From assembly GCF_964199755.1 (NCBI RefSeq), contig NC_133898.1, forward strand, positions 109,749,847-109,813,846: a DNA stretch of 64,000 nt, given 5' to 3'. Made by a program: the position numbers and the translations under genes. The notes beneath the pieces are model-generated. The model saw only the letters and a program-made list of their open reading frames with translations. It did not search any database and had not been told where the DNA came from. The stretch's first letter is position 1. Each line of letters starts with the position of its first letter. Positions 13,052 to 23,000 of the stretch are shown one piece after another. This DNA comes from Larus michahellis (lineage: Eukaryota; Chordata; Aves; Charadriiformes; Laridae).

Positions 13052-13930
13052 ATGTTTGCCAATGACACAAAACTGGGGGGGGGTGGCTGACACACCAGAG
13101 GCTGTGCTGCCATACAGAGACAGGTTGGAGAGTTGGGCAGAGAGGAACCTTATGAAATTCAACAAGGGCAAGTGTAGGGTGCTGCACCTGGGGAGGAATA
13201 ACCCCATGCACCAGTACAGGTTGGGGGCTGACCTGCTGGAGAGCAGCTCAGCTGAGAGAGACCTGGGAGTCCTGGTGGACAACAGGATGACCATGAGCCA
13301 GAAATGTGCCCTTGTGGCCAAGAAGGCCAATGGCATCCTGGGGTGCATCAAGAAGTGTGTGGCCAGCAGGTCGAGGGAGGTCATCCTCCCCCTCTACTCT
13401 GCCCTGGTGAGGCCACACCTGGAGTACTGTGTCCAGTTCTGGGCTCCCCGGTTCAAGAGGGACAGGGAACTGCTGGAGAGGGTGCAGCAAAGGGCTACCA
13501 AGATGATTAGGGGACTGGAACACCTCTCTTAGGAAGAAAGGCTGAGGGATTTGGGTCTCTTCAGTCTGGAAAAAAGACGGCTGAGGGGGGACCTTATCAA
13601 CATTTATAAATACTTAAAGGGTGGATGTCAGGAGGATGGGGCCAGGCCCTTTTCAGTGGTGCCCAGCAACAGGACAAGAGGTAACGGGCACAAACTTGAG
13701 CATAGGGAGTTCCACCTAAACATGAGGAGGAACTTCTTTCCTTTGAGGGTGACAGAGCACTGGAACAGGCTGCCCAGAGAGGTGGTGGAGTCTCCTTCTC
13801 TGGAGATATTCAAAACCCGTCTGGATGCGTTCCTGTGCAACCTGCTCTAGGTGACCCTGCTCTGGCAGGGGGGTTGGACTAGATGATCTCCAGAGGTCCT
13901 TTCCAACCCCTACCATTCTGTGATTCTGTG
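13052..13930 (+). mobile_element. CR1 LINE copy, long and recent-looking, ORF2 tail with one nonsense codon
   Basis: About 880 bases of CR1 in plus orientation. It starts at the reverse-transcriptase active-site region, read as FANDTKLG where family members have FADD. The rest of ORF2 ([74 protein letters not shown] type motifs) lies in one frame from 13056 to 13850. A single TAG at 13530-13532 stands where TAT (Tyr, in SYEERL) is usual. A G-run at 13075-13083 shifts the frame between the FAND motif and the rest. It ends with CATTCTGTGATTCTGTG. It is 5'-truncated and lacks the endonuclease, so it cannot move by itself. Confidence 0.95.
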
Positions 13931-16440
13931 TAAAATGAGGTGCCTTCAAGGATGTGCCTGGGAGCACCAGGGAGAGCACATCACTTCCCTGCGCAGCACA
14001 GGAGTCCACTCCCCATTAATAACCAGTAAGCAAACTAAACAGAGCCAAATACGTGGATACAGGGAAAACATTTAGATAACTAACTTGATGCTACATTGTC
14101 AAAGAAAGCATAGGACTGAAAGAAAAGATGTACATTTGGGTATAAGGAAACACCAATACCAGAACTACAGGACTCATCTTGTGATCACATGGTGATAGCT
14201 GCGTTCAGCTTAAATTCTGCCCAGTAAATGTAATATTTAACTTATGGCAGCTCTTGATGACTCTTGTCTCCTTTATTCTGGGTGCTGTGTACTGATATGT
14301 TTAGCTGACCTTTCTGAACTTTCTGTTTCTGTGGTCTAAATGGTAAGTACATTCTCAGTTTTCAGGAGTTAGCCTGGAAGCAATCATACCCCCACTGCTG
14401 AGGTCTATCAGCTGAGAGTCAGCCCTAGTATGTTTAAAATTAGGTTTATAATATGGACCCTATGGATCAGTGTTTCCTAGGCTGCCAAAAATTTTGTTGC
14501 CAAAGGAAATTGTTGCCTGTATAAAGCACTCCCTTGTTCTAGGTATTAAAATTATTGCAAGATGACCGTATGCTTGAATAAACTTGCTATTTACTTCATG
14601 GAGGTGTTCTCCCCATCCTGGTAGGCTATGCGCTATGAACTGTCATTTTGTCTCAGATGTTAAAAAAACAAAGCCATTGACCAAGCCCGTATGAGGTTAC
14701 ACCGGCTCAGCCTCTGGAAAAGAGCTTTCCCCCTCCTGCCCTTGCCTTTGCCCTGGTGAAGCATCTCCTGCCCTTCACGTCTGCAGATTTCATGCTCCTT
14801 GGGGTGGTCACCAGCATCTCCTGTCCCAGCTATGGCACTGGACACGCTTAGCACCATGCAAATGGATGGGGAAAGGGCCAACTGCTCTCTAGTGAGCAGG
14901 CTCCACGGTGACCACCATGGTTCAGGCCCTGGATCCTACCCCCGTCAAGGGCATTCAGGAGCAAACAGGCTTTTATTTGGTTCTTCTTCATGGAAATGTC
15001 GTTGGTTTGTTACGTGGCTCCCGCTTGTGGTGAAATCTGCCTCCCATCCTCTGCATTACGCCAGCAGCTGCAACAAGCTTCACAAACGGCCACCTGCATC
15101 ATTTTGGTCTGTGTATCTCCCTTGCCTTTTATCACAGAAGGATGAGCAAGGAGAAATGATTAGCTCAGGAGAGCCCTTTCTTCTAAGGTAATTTGGGAAA
15201 GGATCTGTCACAAAACAACACTTCTTTAAGTTGTCAGCTGGATACCTGACAGTCCTTCTTATCTACAAGGGCTTGAAATGTTTGTGTGAGAATGTCTCCC
15301 CATTCCTCCTCCCTCAACTTGCAGGAAGAAAATAAGCTTTGAGAAAAATCCAAATTTTAAAAGTGATCCAAATTTCATATATTTAAAACTGATTTCAAAT
15401 ATGTAATTTGATTTTTGCATTATATAAAGGAATTGGGAGTGACAGCCCCAGATCTAGGTAGGAGAGAGGCTCAAGCACTACATTTCTCCACGTTCACAAG
15501 GCCCATACTCTCTATCAACCGCTGTATCTACACTGTACGATGTTCTTCTCACGCACCAATTACGAACTGTCAGAAAATATACACGTAATCCTCCATATCA
15601 AGATCTGCTCATGCAATTTTTAAATACCACACTGTAAGCTGCAGTACTTATCCTAAGGGCTTCATGTACTGAAAGGAGAAAAAACTGTTATCTACCAGAT
15701 CATCAATACCAAAGGCCCCACGAATATAGCTCTTTTCAGGATGCAAAATAAATACAGGTTTTATTAAAACCAGGATATCGGCTTTTACCAGGGCTAAATC
15801 TGTTCCGCTTCTGTCTGTGAAGTAATTGATTTCCAAACCTAGATGCCACACATTTGTATTAATTATCTCTAGTTGAAAACAGTGAAGCGCCCCTCTAACC
15901 AAGGCAAACCGCACAACCGATTTCCAGCTACCGGTGCCAAACCGCATGGCAAAACCCACTTGAGAGGAGCCAAATCCACTACAGTCAAACAGGACAGAAA
16001 ACTTAAAAGCTTGTAAAAGCTTGTGAAATGCCAGGGGGTCACCTGGAGCAAATTTTTATGGTCCCGACAGAGAGCTGGGGATGGAAATAAGAGTGCTAGC
16101 AGGAGGACTGACTCAGCTTTGCTTTCCTGATACTTGGGGGTGTCTGTGTATAAGCAAAAGGTGAACAGTGAGAGACTGAGTGAGAGTAAGGAAAGGGAAG
16201 CTGTAGCAGCATAGTATAAATACAGTGTACTCCTAATTAGTAATAGTTTCAGTTCACTCTGTTATCTAAGCAACTGTAATTAAGGGTTGAATACTTATAG
16301 AAGTTTTTTTCTAACATTTAATGTAGCAGAAATGAGAGAAACCAAGCTATTTACAAAGCAGTAATCTGCAAAGGACAGACATCCCTCATAGGCACTGACT
16401 CTTTAATTTCATGGGGGGGGAATCTCATCTAAATCTGGCA
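13931..16440. other. Intergenic region downstream of FAM110C
   Basis: No gene recognised. A 130-codon plus frame (14799-15191) and a 103-codon minus frame (15648-15959) have no known motifs. The latter lies on the FAM110C strand and could be within a long 3' UTR or a 3' exon, but nothing shows it is translated. Confidence 0.45.
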
Positions 16441-16451
16441 AGCTTTACGCA

Positions 16452-16457
16452 TTTATT
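16452..16457 (-). terminator. Candidate AATAAA poly(A) signal downstream of FAM110C
   Basis: TTTATT on the plus strand reads AATAAA on the gene strand, about 230 bases after the stop codon. A second candidate is at 15760-15765. Either could end the transcript. Hexamers of this kind are frequent in AT-rich DNA, so the call is weak. Confidence 0.25.
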
Positions 16458-16656
16458 TGTTTGTATTTTGGTTTTTGTAATGACCCGGGTTCCTGCTTTG
16501 CAAAAAGGCCATACTTGGAACACGTAGTACACAAAATACACTTTCCTTCTGCCCTTCATGAAAAGACTAAAATAAACTAAGAAGTCAACCGCTCACTAAA
16601 GAGGAAAGAGAAATACACAAATCGACAGGGTGAGGCTTTGCACACACCTTGAGTTC

Positions 16657-16660
16657 ACCT
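16657..16660 (-). other. Possible splice donor in the FAM110C 3' UTR
   Basis: On the minus strand CCAG|GTGAAC follows the stop codon by about 28 bases. I recall human FAM110C as having a short coding exon followed by a 3' UTR exon, which would fit such a donor. A donor this close to the stop would not be expected to trigger decay. No matching acceptor was identified. Confidence 0.25.
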
Positions 16661-16687
16661 GGCTGCAATGCATGCTGAAAGAAGCCA

Positions 16688-17773
16688 TCATGCCAGTTCC
16701 TGGATCATCTTGTTAGTCTCCTTGGCTTTCTTACACGTGTACAGCCATTTGATTATCCGAGCATTGCGCTCGATCACGGAGGTGCTGCTCGGGACCTGCT
16801 CTGTGAGCTCATCCTCCAGCAGCCCCTCGTCCCCGCTGTGCCTCGTGAAGTCGCTCTCGGATGTTGCCACACTGATGCTGCGGACCTTGAAGGAGACATT
16901 GTCGTACACCACAGAGAAGTTCTCTCTCCCGAGATCCTCGATGACCTCCTGCTCCAGGCCACAGTACTTGAAAAACGTATCAAACTCGGAGAAGGACTTG
17001 GAGTAGCGAGAGCTGATGTCTGACTGGGAGCGATGGAGACCTCTTCTCTTCACCTCCTTGACCTCCTCGGGAGGTGTGCTCAGTTTGGAGGGTCTCTCAT
17101 GCTCTTTTGTACATACCCCTGGGGCTTCGCTGCTCACAGCAAGGTTTTGCTCTGCTCCGTGCTCGCTTGGCTCATGGTCACCGAGTTTTGCTGAGAGCGG
17201 CTCTTTGCTCTCGGTGGCTCCGCTGTCCTCCATGACTCTGGGCATCGCAGGGGAAGCCGCCAGCTGCTTCTCCTTTACAGACCCTTGGAAGATCCTCCTC
17301 ACCAAGCTCCCCCGTGAGCCGTCCTGGCTCTGACCTCTCCCAAACTCGCATTTCTGGCGGTAAATCACCAGGGAATCCGGCCGCATCTGCCTCCTGGGGG
17401 TGCTGCGCCGGGCGATGGGGGGGCCGTGCTGCAGGGGGGGCCGGCAGGAGTACACGGCCAGCTCCAGGGGCTTCCCTCCACCCGGGTCCCTGCTGCTCCT
17501 CCTGCTCTCCACCGAGCAGGTCTCGCCGCTGCTCTCCGAGGCCGAGCTCAGCAGGATGGCGGGCTCCTGCCTGCTGCCGATCACCTGCTGGCTTTTCACG
17601 TACTTGGCCTTGTCGGCTGCCAGCCTCTCCACCGCGCTCCTCCTGCCGGGGCTGCGGACCTCCATCTGCCGGCGGAGGTACTCGGGCCCTTTGCTGCGGA
17701 GCCGCAGGCTGAGGGAGGAGTGGAGGTCGGAGATGGCGTGCATTCCCACGGCCCGGGAGAGTTCGGTTGGCAT
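16688..17773 (-). CDS. FAM110C: FAM110C, FAM110-family microtubule/centrosome-associated protein
   Basis: The 361-codon frame is complete in one block, with ATG at 17773-17771 and TGA at 16690-16688. The N-terminal FAM110 block is visible as GPEYLRRQ (residues 29-36) and SAVERLAADKAKYVKSQ (46-62). A central block has DSLVIYRQKCEF (134-145) and LVRRIFQGS (157-165). The C-terminal block has LHRSQSDISSRYS (246-258), DTFFKYCGLE (265-274) and SVIERNARIIKWLYTCKKAK (332-351). The DSLVIYRQKCEF motif, the serine-rich SVATSES segment and the EQVPSSTSVIERNARIIKWLYTCKKAKET tail type fit FAM110C rather than FAM110A, B or D. Residues 170-240 are a low-complexity, acidic/Ser/Pro linker, probably disordered. 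There is no signal peptide or membrane segment. The first ATG is preferred because FAM110B also starts with MPTE; M11 is an alternative start. The length is slightly above the roughly 320 residues of human FAM110C. Family knowledge: FAM110 proteins associate with microtubules and spindle poles, and FAM110C is linked to AKT1, cell spreading and migration. No frameshift is seen, so the gene looks functional. Confidence 0.97.
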   Translation of the reverse strand: MPTELSRAVGMHAISDLHSSLSLRLRSKGPEYLRRQMEVRSPGRRSAVERLAADKAKYVKSQQVIGSRQEPAILLSSASESSGETCSVESRRSSRDPGGGKPLELAVYSCRPPLQHGPPIARRSTPRRQMRPDSLVIYRQKCEFGRGQSQDGSRGSLVRRIFQGSVKEKQLAASPAMPRVMEDSGATESKEPLSAKLGDHEPSEHGAEQNLAVSSEAPGVCTKEHERPSKLSTPPEEVKEVKRRGLHRSQSDISSRYSKSFSEFDTFFKYCGLEQEVIEDLGRENFSVVYDNVSFKVRSISVATSESDFTRHSGDEGLLEDELTEQVPSSTSVIERNARIIKWLYTCKKAKETNKMIQELA

Positions 17774-17805
17774 AGCAGGTTCAGGGGCGCGGGTCGCGCT
17801 TCCAG

Positions 17806-17860
17806 CCCTGGGAGGGAAGGAGGGGAAAAAGTAACAAAAAAAATTAAAAAAAAAAAAAAG
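17806..17860 (-). other. Splice-acceptor-like sequence just upstream of the FAM110C start
   Basis: Read on the minus strand, a long T-rich tract (with T runs of 8 and 14) and then CCCCTCCTTCCCTCCCAG ends at 17808, and GGCTGGA follows. The ATG is 33 bases further on. This is a textbook polypyrimidine tract plus CAG. If used, the coding exon would start at 17807. However, there is no GT dinucleotide on this strand from 18022 down to 17836, so a donor would have to lie upstream of 18022. Unspliced transcription through this tract remains possible. Confidence 0.4.
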
Positions 17861-18020
17861 GCAAAAAAAAGGCAGAAGGCGGAGGAGAGCCCGGGCGCTG
17901 GCGGGGCGGCCGCGCTGCCCCGGCCCGTCCGCGCTGCTGCCGTCGGGGCGCCGCGAGTGCGCGCTGCCGGCCGCGGGGGCGCGCTTGTGCCCCGCGCGCC
18001 TCCCGCCCCGCCCGCCCGGA

Positions 18021-18080
18021 GCACAGCCAATCCCGCCGCCGCCCGGCCCGGGGCACAGCCAATCCCGCCGCCGCCCGGCC
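18021..18080 (-). promoter_or_regulatory. Duplicated CCAAT-box module (two 28-bp perfect direct repeats)
   Basis: Positions 18021-18048 and 18053-18080 are identical 28-base copies with a 32-base period. Each holds CCAAT (18027-18031 and 18059-18063 as read on the plus strand) followed by a CCG-rich tail. On the FAM110C strand these are ATTGG, the inverted form often bound by NF-Y. They lie about 250-290 bases upstream of the ATG and next to GC boxes. The repeat is seen directly; NF-Y binding is inference. Confidence 0.6.
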
Positions 18081-18130
18081 AGCCCGTCACAGCAGGCAGC
18101 GCGCGGGCCGGCGCGGGGCTGAGGTGGTGA

Positions 18131-18170
18131 GGGGCGGCGGGGCGCTGAGGGGATCAGGGGCGGCGGGGGG
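18131..18170 (+). promoter_or_regulatory. G-quadruplex-prone G-run cluster
   Basis: Five runs of four or more G separated by loops of four to six bases lie here on the plus strand, which is the template strand for FAM110C. It directly follows the CCAAT repeat at the outer edge of the CpG island. Quadruplex formation is an inference from the motif only. Confidence 0.45.
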
Positions 18171-18278
18171 CGCCGTCCCCCGGGGGGCTTCCGGCGTTAC
18201 TTGCCCGCTGAGGCATCTTCTCCCGCGGCACAGCACGCTGATTTAGGGCCGGATCCATCAGACCGCGGCACATTTTTC

Positions 18279-18540
18279 GTAGAATCATATCACCTGGGTT
18301 GGAAGGACCTTCAAGATCACGGAGTGCAACCATCAGCCTAAAACCACCGCTAAACCATGTCGCTCAGCACCTCGTCTACCTGTTTTCTAAATACCTCAGT
18401 GATGGTGACTCAACCACTTCCCTGGGCAGCCTGTTCCGATGTTGACAACCCTTTCAGTGAAGAAACTTTTCTTAATATCAAATCTAAACTTCCCCTGGCA
18501 CAACTTGAGGCCATCTCCTCTTGTCCTGTCACTTTCCCTA
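18279..18540 (-). mobile_element. CR1 LINE fragment next to the FAM110C CpG island
   Basis: Reverse-oriented CR1 3' end. GTAGAATCATATCACCTGGG and GGTTGGAAGGACCTTCAAGA are the terminus. CCACTTCCCTGGGCAGCCTG and CTGGCACAACTTGAGGCCAT are in the ORF2 tail. It is diverged and ends at a G-run (18544-18554). It begins about 100 bases beyond the G-run cluster at the outer edge of the FAM110C island. Confidence 0.9.
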
Positions 18541-19814
18541 GTCGGGGGGGGGGGCAACATCTTTCCCTTAGCAGCCTTTAGACGAGACAGTGCCTCACAG
18601 ATTTCAGTACCTGGATGTATCAATCAGGTGTGGTGCTAAAAAACATTTCTGCCGTTGTCTTTTTTAGGAAAGGAAGTGCCTCAGGCTTCACACAGTGGTG
18701 GAGCATGGCATGTGGCGGCCCAGGCTGGTCACCACTGCGAGCAGTGCGTAGACAGCAACTTCTGTGCTCCCAGCAGCTGCCAGCAGCATCCTACCCATCC
18801 CAGGGCATCGGCAACTCCAGGAAGACATTTGTCTATGGAGGTGCTGCGGCCATGCACATGGAAAAGTATTGTGGAATGGCATCAATCTGAATTGCATGTT
18901 ATAAATCTTTGCTCTTCAGAAACACCGGGCAGATTTCCAAAAGGGCAAAATTCCCGTCTGCGGCTGGCAATTCTGAACAGGCCAGAGAAAGCCATCAGCT
19001 GTAATTTAAACACCTGAAAATCAGACACATAAGTCATAGGTAATCACCTGGGGCAGTCTGAGCCCCACATGATCTTACATGTGATCTCAGGTGAGATGCA
19101 CCTCCCCATGGTCACTAATTACTGAATTATAGATAACTTTTCTCCTTACATAGAAAACAAAAGCCAGGTTATATCTGCAAGGTTTTTCATGCGTAGTTGT
19201 TTTCTTTCCTTAATTTGTCTATTACTTCTGTGGCATTATAATATCAGAATGCTTTTGTGCTAATTGACTCATACCTGATCTTTACAATCACTAAATTGTG
19301 GCAAACAACTTCACAAAGGGAGAGATGGACTATGGGCCTCCCTGTCCTCGTTACGAAGTTTTGGGGTACACCACTTTGCCACTGGGAACAATTTGCTCAT
19401 ATCTGTGTGGCTGGAGAAAAAACATACTAGGCATCGTTAGCATCAAGAAAGTGCAGGTCAAAGGTTGCACCCCTGGGAGCAGGCAGCGGGGGCCTGGGCA
19501 CCTCTGCTGCGTGGAACTGCTTTGCTTTGGCGTGCGAAAGCAACAGCTTTTGTGCTTATACGTCCCACCAAGAATGGGGCTACCTGGACTGAGCCCTGCT
19601 ATGATGGCTGCACCCAGATGGTGTGTCGTCACCAAAGGGTTGAGCCGTGCGAATAACAACAATGTTGTCCTCGTTCAGGCATAAGAGGGTACAAAGTGCT
19701 GAAGTGTGACCTGAGCAGCTGGGTTTTCGGAGCAGCTGCACTCCTCTGGGCACTTGCCTGCTTTTTGTGGGGATATTTCCACGGTTTCTGTGTGCTATCA
19801 GAGCCGTGCTATGG
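18541..19814. other. Intergenic, nothing recognised
   Basis: Two overlapping frames of about 90-120 codons near 18.6-19.0 kb and one of 128 codons (19298-19684) show no family features. No RNA gene seen. Confidence 0.45.
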
Positions 19815-20073
19815 TTCATAGAATCACAGAATGGTTTGGGTTGGAAGGGACCTTTAAAGGTCATCTAGTCCAACCCCCCTGCAATGAGCAGGGATAACTT
19901 CAACTAGATCAGGTTGCCCAGAGCCCCGTCCAACCTGACTTGGAATGTTTCCAGGGATGGGGCATCTACCACCTCTCTGGGCAACCTGTGCCAGTGTTTC
20001 ACCACCCTCATTGTAAAAAAATTATTCCTTATACCTAGTCTGAATCTACCCTCTTTTAGTTTAAAACCGCTGG
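19815..20073 (-). mobile_element. CR1 LINE fragment (3' end)
   Basis: TTCATAGAATCACAGAATGG and GGGTTGGAAGGGACCTTTAA open the reverse-oriented terminus. The ORF2 tail reads (minus strand) KEGRFRLGIRNNFFTMRVVK and [20 protein letters not shown], matching the subfamily of the 3.3 and 32 kb copies. It is 5'-truncated near 20073. Confidence 0.93.
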
Positions 20074-23000
20074 GTTTTAATAACCTTGGGTTGTTGCCCA
20101 AGGGAACATGGAAGTCATGGTCTAACTTCCTGAACACATTGCAGGGCACTGTATGCTCATTTTTGAGTGTTATGCGTGGAGTGATTTTGTCTTTGCGCTC
20201 AACACAAAGCGGAGTCTCCAGTCATGCTGAAAGTATTTGCCACATTTTCGCTTCCTGCCCAGGACAAGCCCAGGAGCCTTGGGTGAGAGGTTCTCACTGT
20301 GACAAGGGAAGGGTTAAACTCTAACCCTGGGGTCAGAGTTTGAGCTAGCTCTTCAGCGGAGACCTGCTTAGAAAAACACAGAACAGAAACATTGTCTTGC
20401 CAACTTTTTTCCTAGACATGTAGGTCTGAACTCCAGAAGCCCCTTAACACATATTTCTGCCTGTTGACAGCAAGGATCCCAGATGGGATGCTTGCTTGAA
20501 TCCGGACTGAAACTTGTGATATACTTTGAGATCCCTTAGAGTGAAATTCTTGTGGATATGTAGAATGGACACATTTTTTGAGACAGAACTTTTTTTTTTT
20601 TTCCCCTATAGATATACAAGTGGAGCTGGTTCACATAACAACTTACCTAAAATTAATGTCTTCAGAAACTGAAAAACTATAAGCACAATTAATTACCAGA
20701 GAGCTCTTCTTTCCCTCTTAAAGCAGCTCATACCCAGATGTGTAAGCATGTCGTTAATATTGTTACATATTTAAATGCTTCATGGAAGGCTGGGCTTATA
20801 GAGAAGGCTCATTTCTTCTGACAATGAATCATAGCAATAAGACAACAGAAGCGATGAATTTAGTAATGAGATTAAGGTTTCATTCCCATCCCCCTATTGA
20901 CAAATTTGTCTTAATTTTTTCCTTCCACTTATTCCTTGGAGTTCTATGACACTGTATAATGTAACAAAACATATTCACATTCATCCATGCATCTTAATTC
21001 GTGTTTGTTCCAATTTCTTGTACCTTGTATCTCTGAGCTTTGAGAACTTGCAAAAAAATCTCAAGACGTGATTTGTTTGCATTCATTTGAAATAATAATA
21101 AGAATGAATATACATGACTATCAGTAAGAGTGGTCTTATTAAGCAACTCCAGCTGCTTATTCACTCTTTGCGACATGCAAAAGCCACTAGCAAGAGCAGA
21201 TATTATATAGTTTTGTCACTGGACAATAGCTTTGTGCTTAGAGTTGATATACAAAAACAATTGAAAAACATTGATTGTTTTGGGTGAAAGAAAGGTTTTT
21301 AAACATAAAAAAAATTGACACATTTTCCTTTCACTGCGAATTTCCTAGGTTTTGAAGGCATGCCCGAAAGACAAACCTGGACACTTTTGATGGAACACTT
21401 TTCATTTTCAACCCATTTCCTCCCCCTCTCACTGACAAAGGAAAATGTGAGTTTTGATTTTCCACAAAGTGTATGTCACAAGAAATTTCTCACTGAAAAT
21501 CGCAACATCTCTTTTCAGCTGACTTTCTTGATATGTGAGATACTTCTCCCTGCGAATCCTGCGTGATGACAATGACATTTAAAGCAGGAGAAGAGTCTTT
21601 CCAGAAAACAGAAAACATTACGAGCAACAAAGTTTTTAAAGTTTGGCTCCCCTTTGATAAGGTACATTAATATAGCAGCTGCACAGTTATGTGATACTTT
21701 AAATACATTTAGATCACGCATTTAAGAAATGCATTTAAGTTTAAAATATGTTTATGTTATTTGAAATATTTATATTTGTATATTTTGGAATTAGCTCTTA
21801 TATTTATGGATCCACTCTTACAATGTTCATAGAAGAGAGAGCCATTGCATTTCTTCTTTCTGGAAAGGAGGGTGAAATATAGTGTATTATGAGAGTCCCA
21901 AGCAAAGCAGCTTTGCCTCTGACCCAGCACAGGCTTGCAGACAATAAAATGGAAATAAAATCAGGCAGAGCAGCACCCATCCCTCAGCCCGTCAGCCAGC
22001 ATCGGTCTCTTTCTGGCTCTCATGCATTAGGTAAAGGTAAGAGAAGCAAATCCTGCACACGCTAAGCCTTAGCTGACACCAGGAGTTTTTCCACGGAAGG
22101 AGAGTTTTATGGAACACCTCTGAGTCAGCTGGCATTTAAAGTTATCGCTAAATACAAAGCAGTTGAATTTTATGTGGGGTAAGACAAACCACTTCTCGCT
22201 CTGTTTGTATTAATAAGAAATGCATCTGGGGCACCTTTTCCCTCTGCTGGAGACTGGGAAGCCAGTAAGTGGGAGCTGCTGCAACATGACTGTGGGTGAA
22301 AGATATAATGTGTGCAAAGCTGAGGTCATTGCTGCCTACTGCTCCCACCCCATTCCCAGTGTCAGTGACACTCCTTTGATTTATAGCGGTCAAAGGGCAA
22401 AAATGAAGCAGTGACAGCGGGAGGTAAAAGACAAGGAGAAGAGAGGAGAAGAAGGGGGAGCTCAAGCCCTGACAGAAATGGGACACTCCCATTTTGGGGA
22501 CCCCCAAGACAGCTGTGTCCCAGGGCAGAGGTCTTTCCTCCATAGCAGCTCTCGGTCCTGGGCTCAGGTGTTGCCTGAAGAGCAGGAGCAGCCATGACCA
22601 AAGGGTGGTTCGCTCCCGCTGTGACTTACTGAGTGGTGCCACTGGGTGTCCTGTTTGCTGCCTTCGGGTGGCACAAAGCAGCCACGAAGTGGAAACTAAT
22701 AGTTTCAAACCAGCTGTCTCCAGTGGGGAAATTTCAGGCCCTTCGATGTAAAATCAGTGAGGGTCACGATTCACCCTCAGATTCATACATGCAGACACGT
22801 ATGCCTGCACATCTTCAGGCAGAATGTTAAGACTCAGAGCTTGAGTGCCGTACAGGGAAGATTTCAGTATAGGCAGACCTGCATCACTTCTGTGTCCTCT
22901 TTTAGCCTCTCCCACCACCGCCAGATTGCTTAGCATCTTTTCCCAACCCTGTAATGCCAGGTTGCTTGCTTCATTAAACAACTTAGCATCTCAATCAGAA

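Larger units (their letters stand above)
17380..18190 (-). promoter_or_regulatory. FAM110C: CpG island covering the 5' end of FAM110C and its probable promoter
   Basis: This stretch is very rich in G+C and CpG compared with the AT-rich flanks. It begins inside the FAM110C coding region and continues about 400 bases upstream of the ATG. Upstream of the start it contains runs of GC-box type (CCCCGCCCGCCC near 18005-18017), two CCAAT boxes and a G-run cluster. No TATA box is apparent. The features fit a housekeeping-type CpG-island promoter firing leftward. The exact transcription start cannot be read from the sequence. Confidence 0.8.

Noticed and set aside
15648-15959. 103-codon minus frame downstream of FAM110C
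   Set aside because: On the right strand to be a 3' exon, but no acceptor or family similarity was found.
17314-18130. Long frames on the plus strand and in other phases across the FAM110C exon and island
   Set aside because: These are shadows of the FAM110C coding exon and of stop-poor G+C-rich DNA. Their compositions are Arg/Ala/Pro/Gly low complexity.
22148-22708. 186-codon minus-strand open frame
   Set aside because: Longest orphan frame, but it lies in a G+C-richer stretch, has no recognisable domain and has no clear splice or start context. A single frame of this length is not remarkable in 64 kb.
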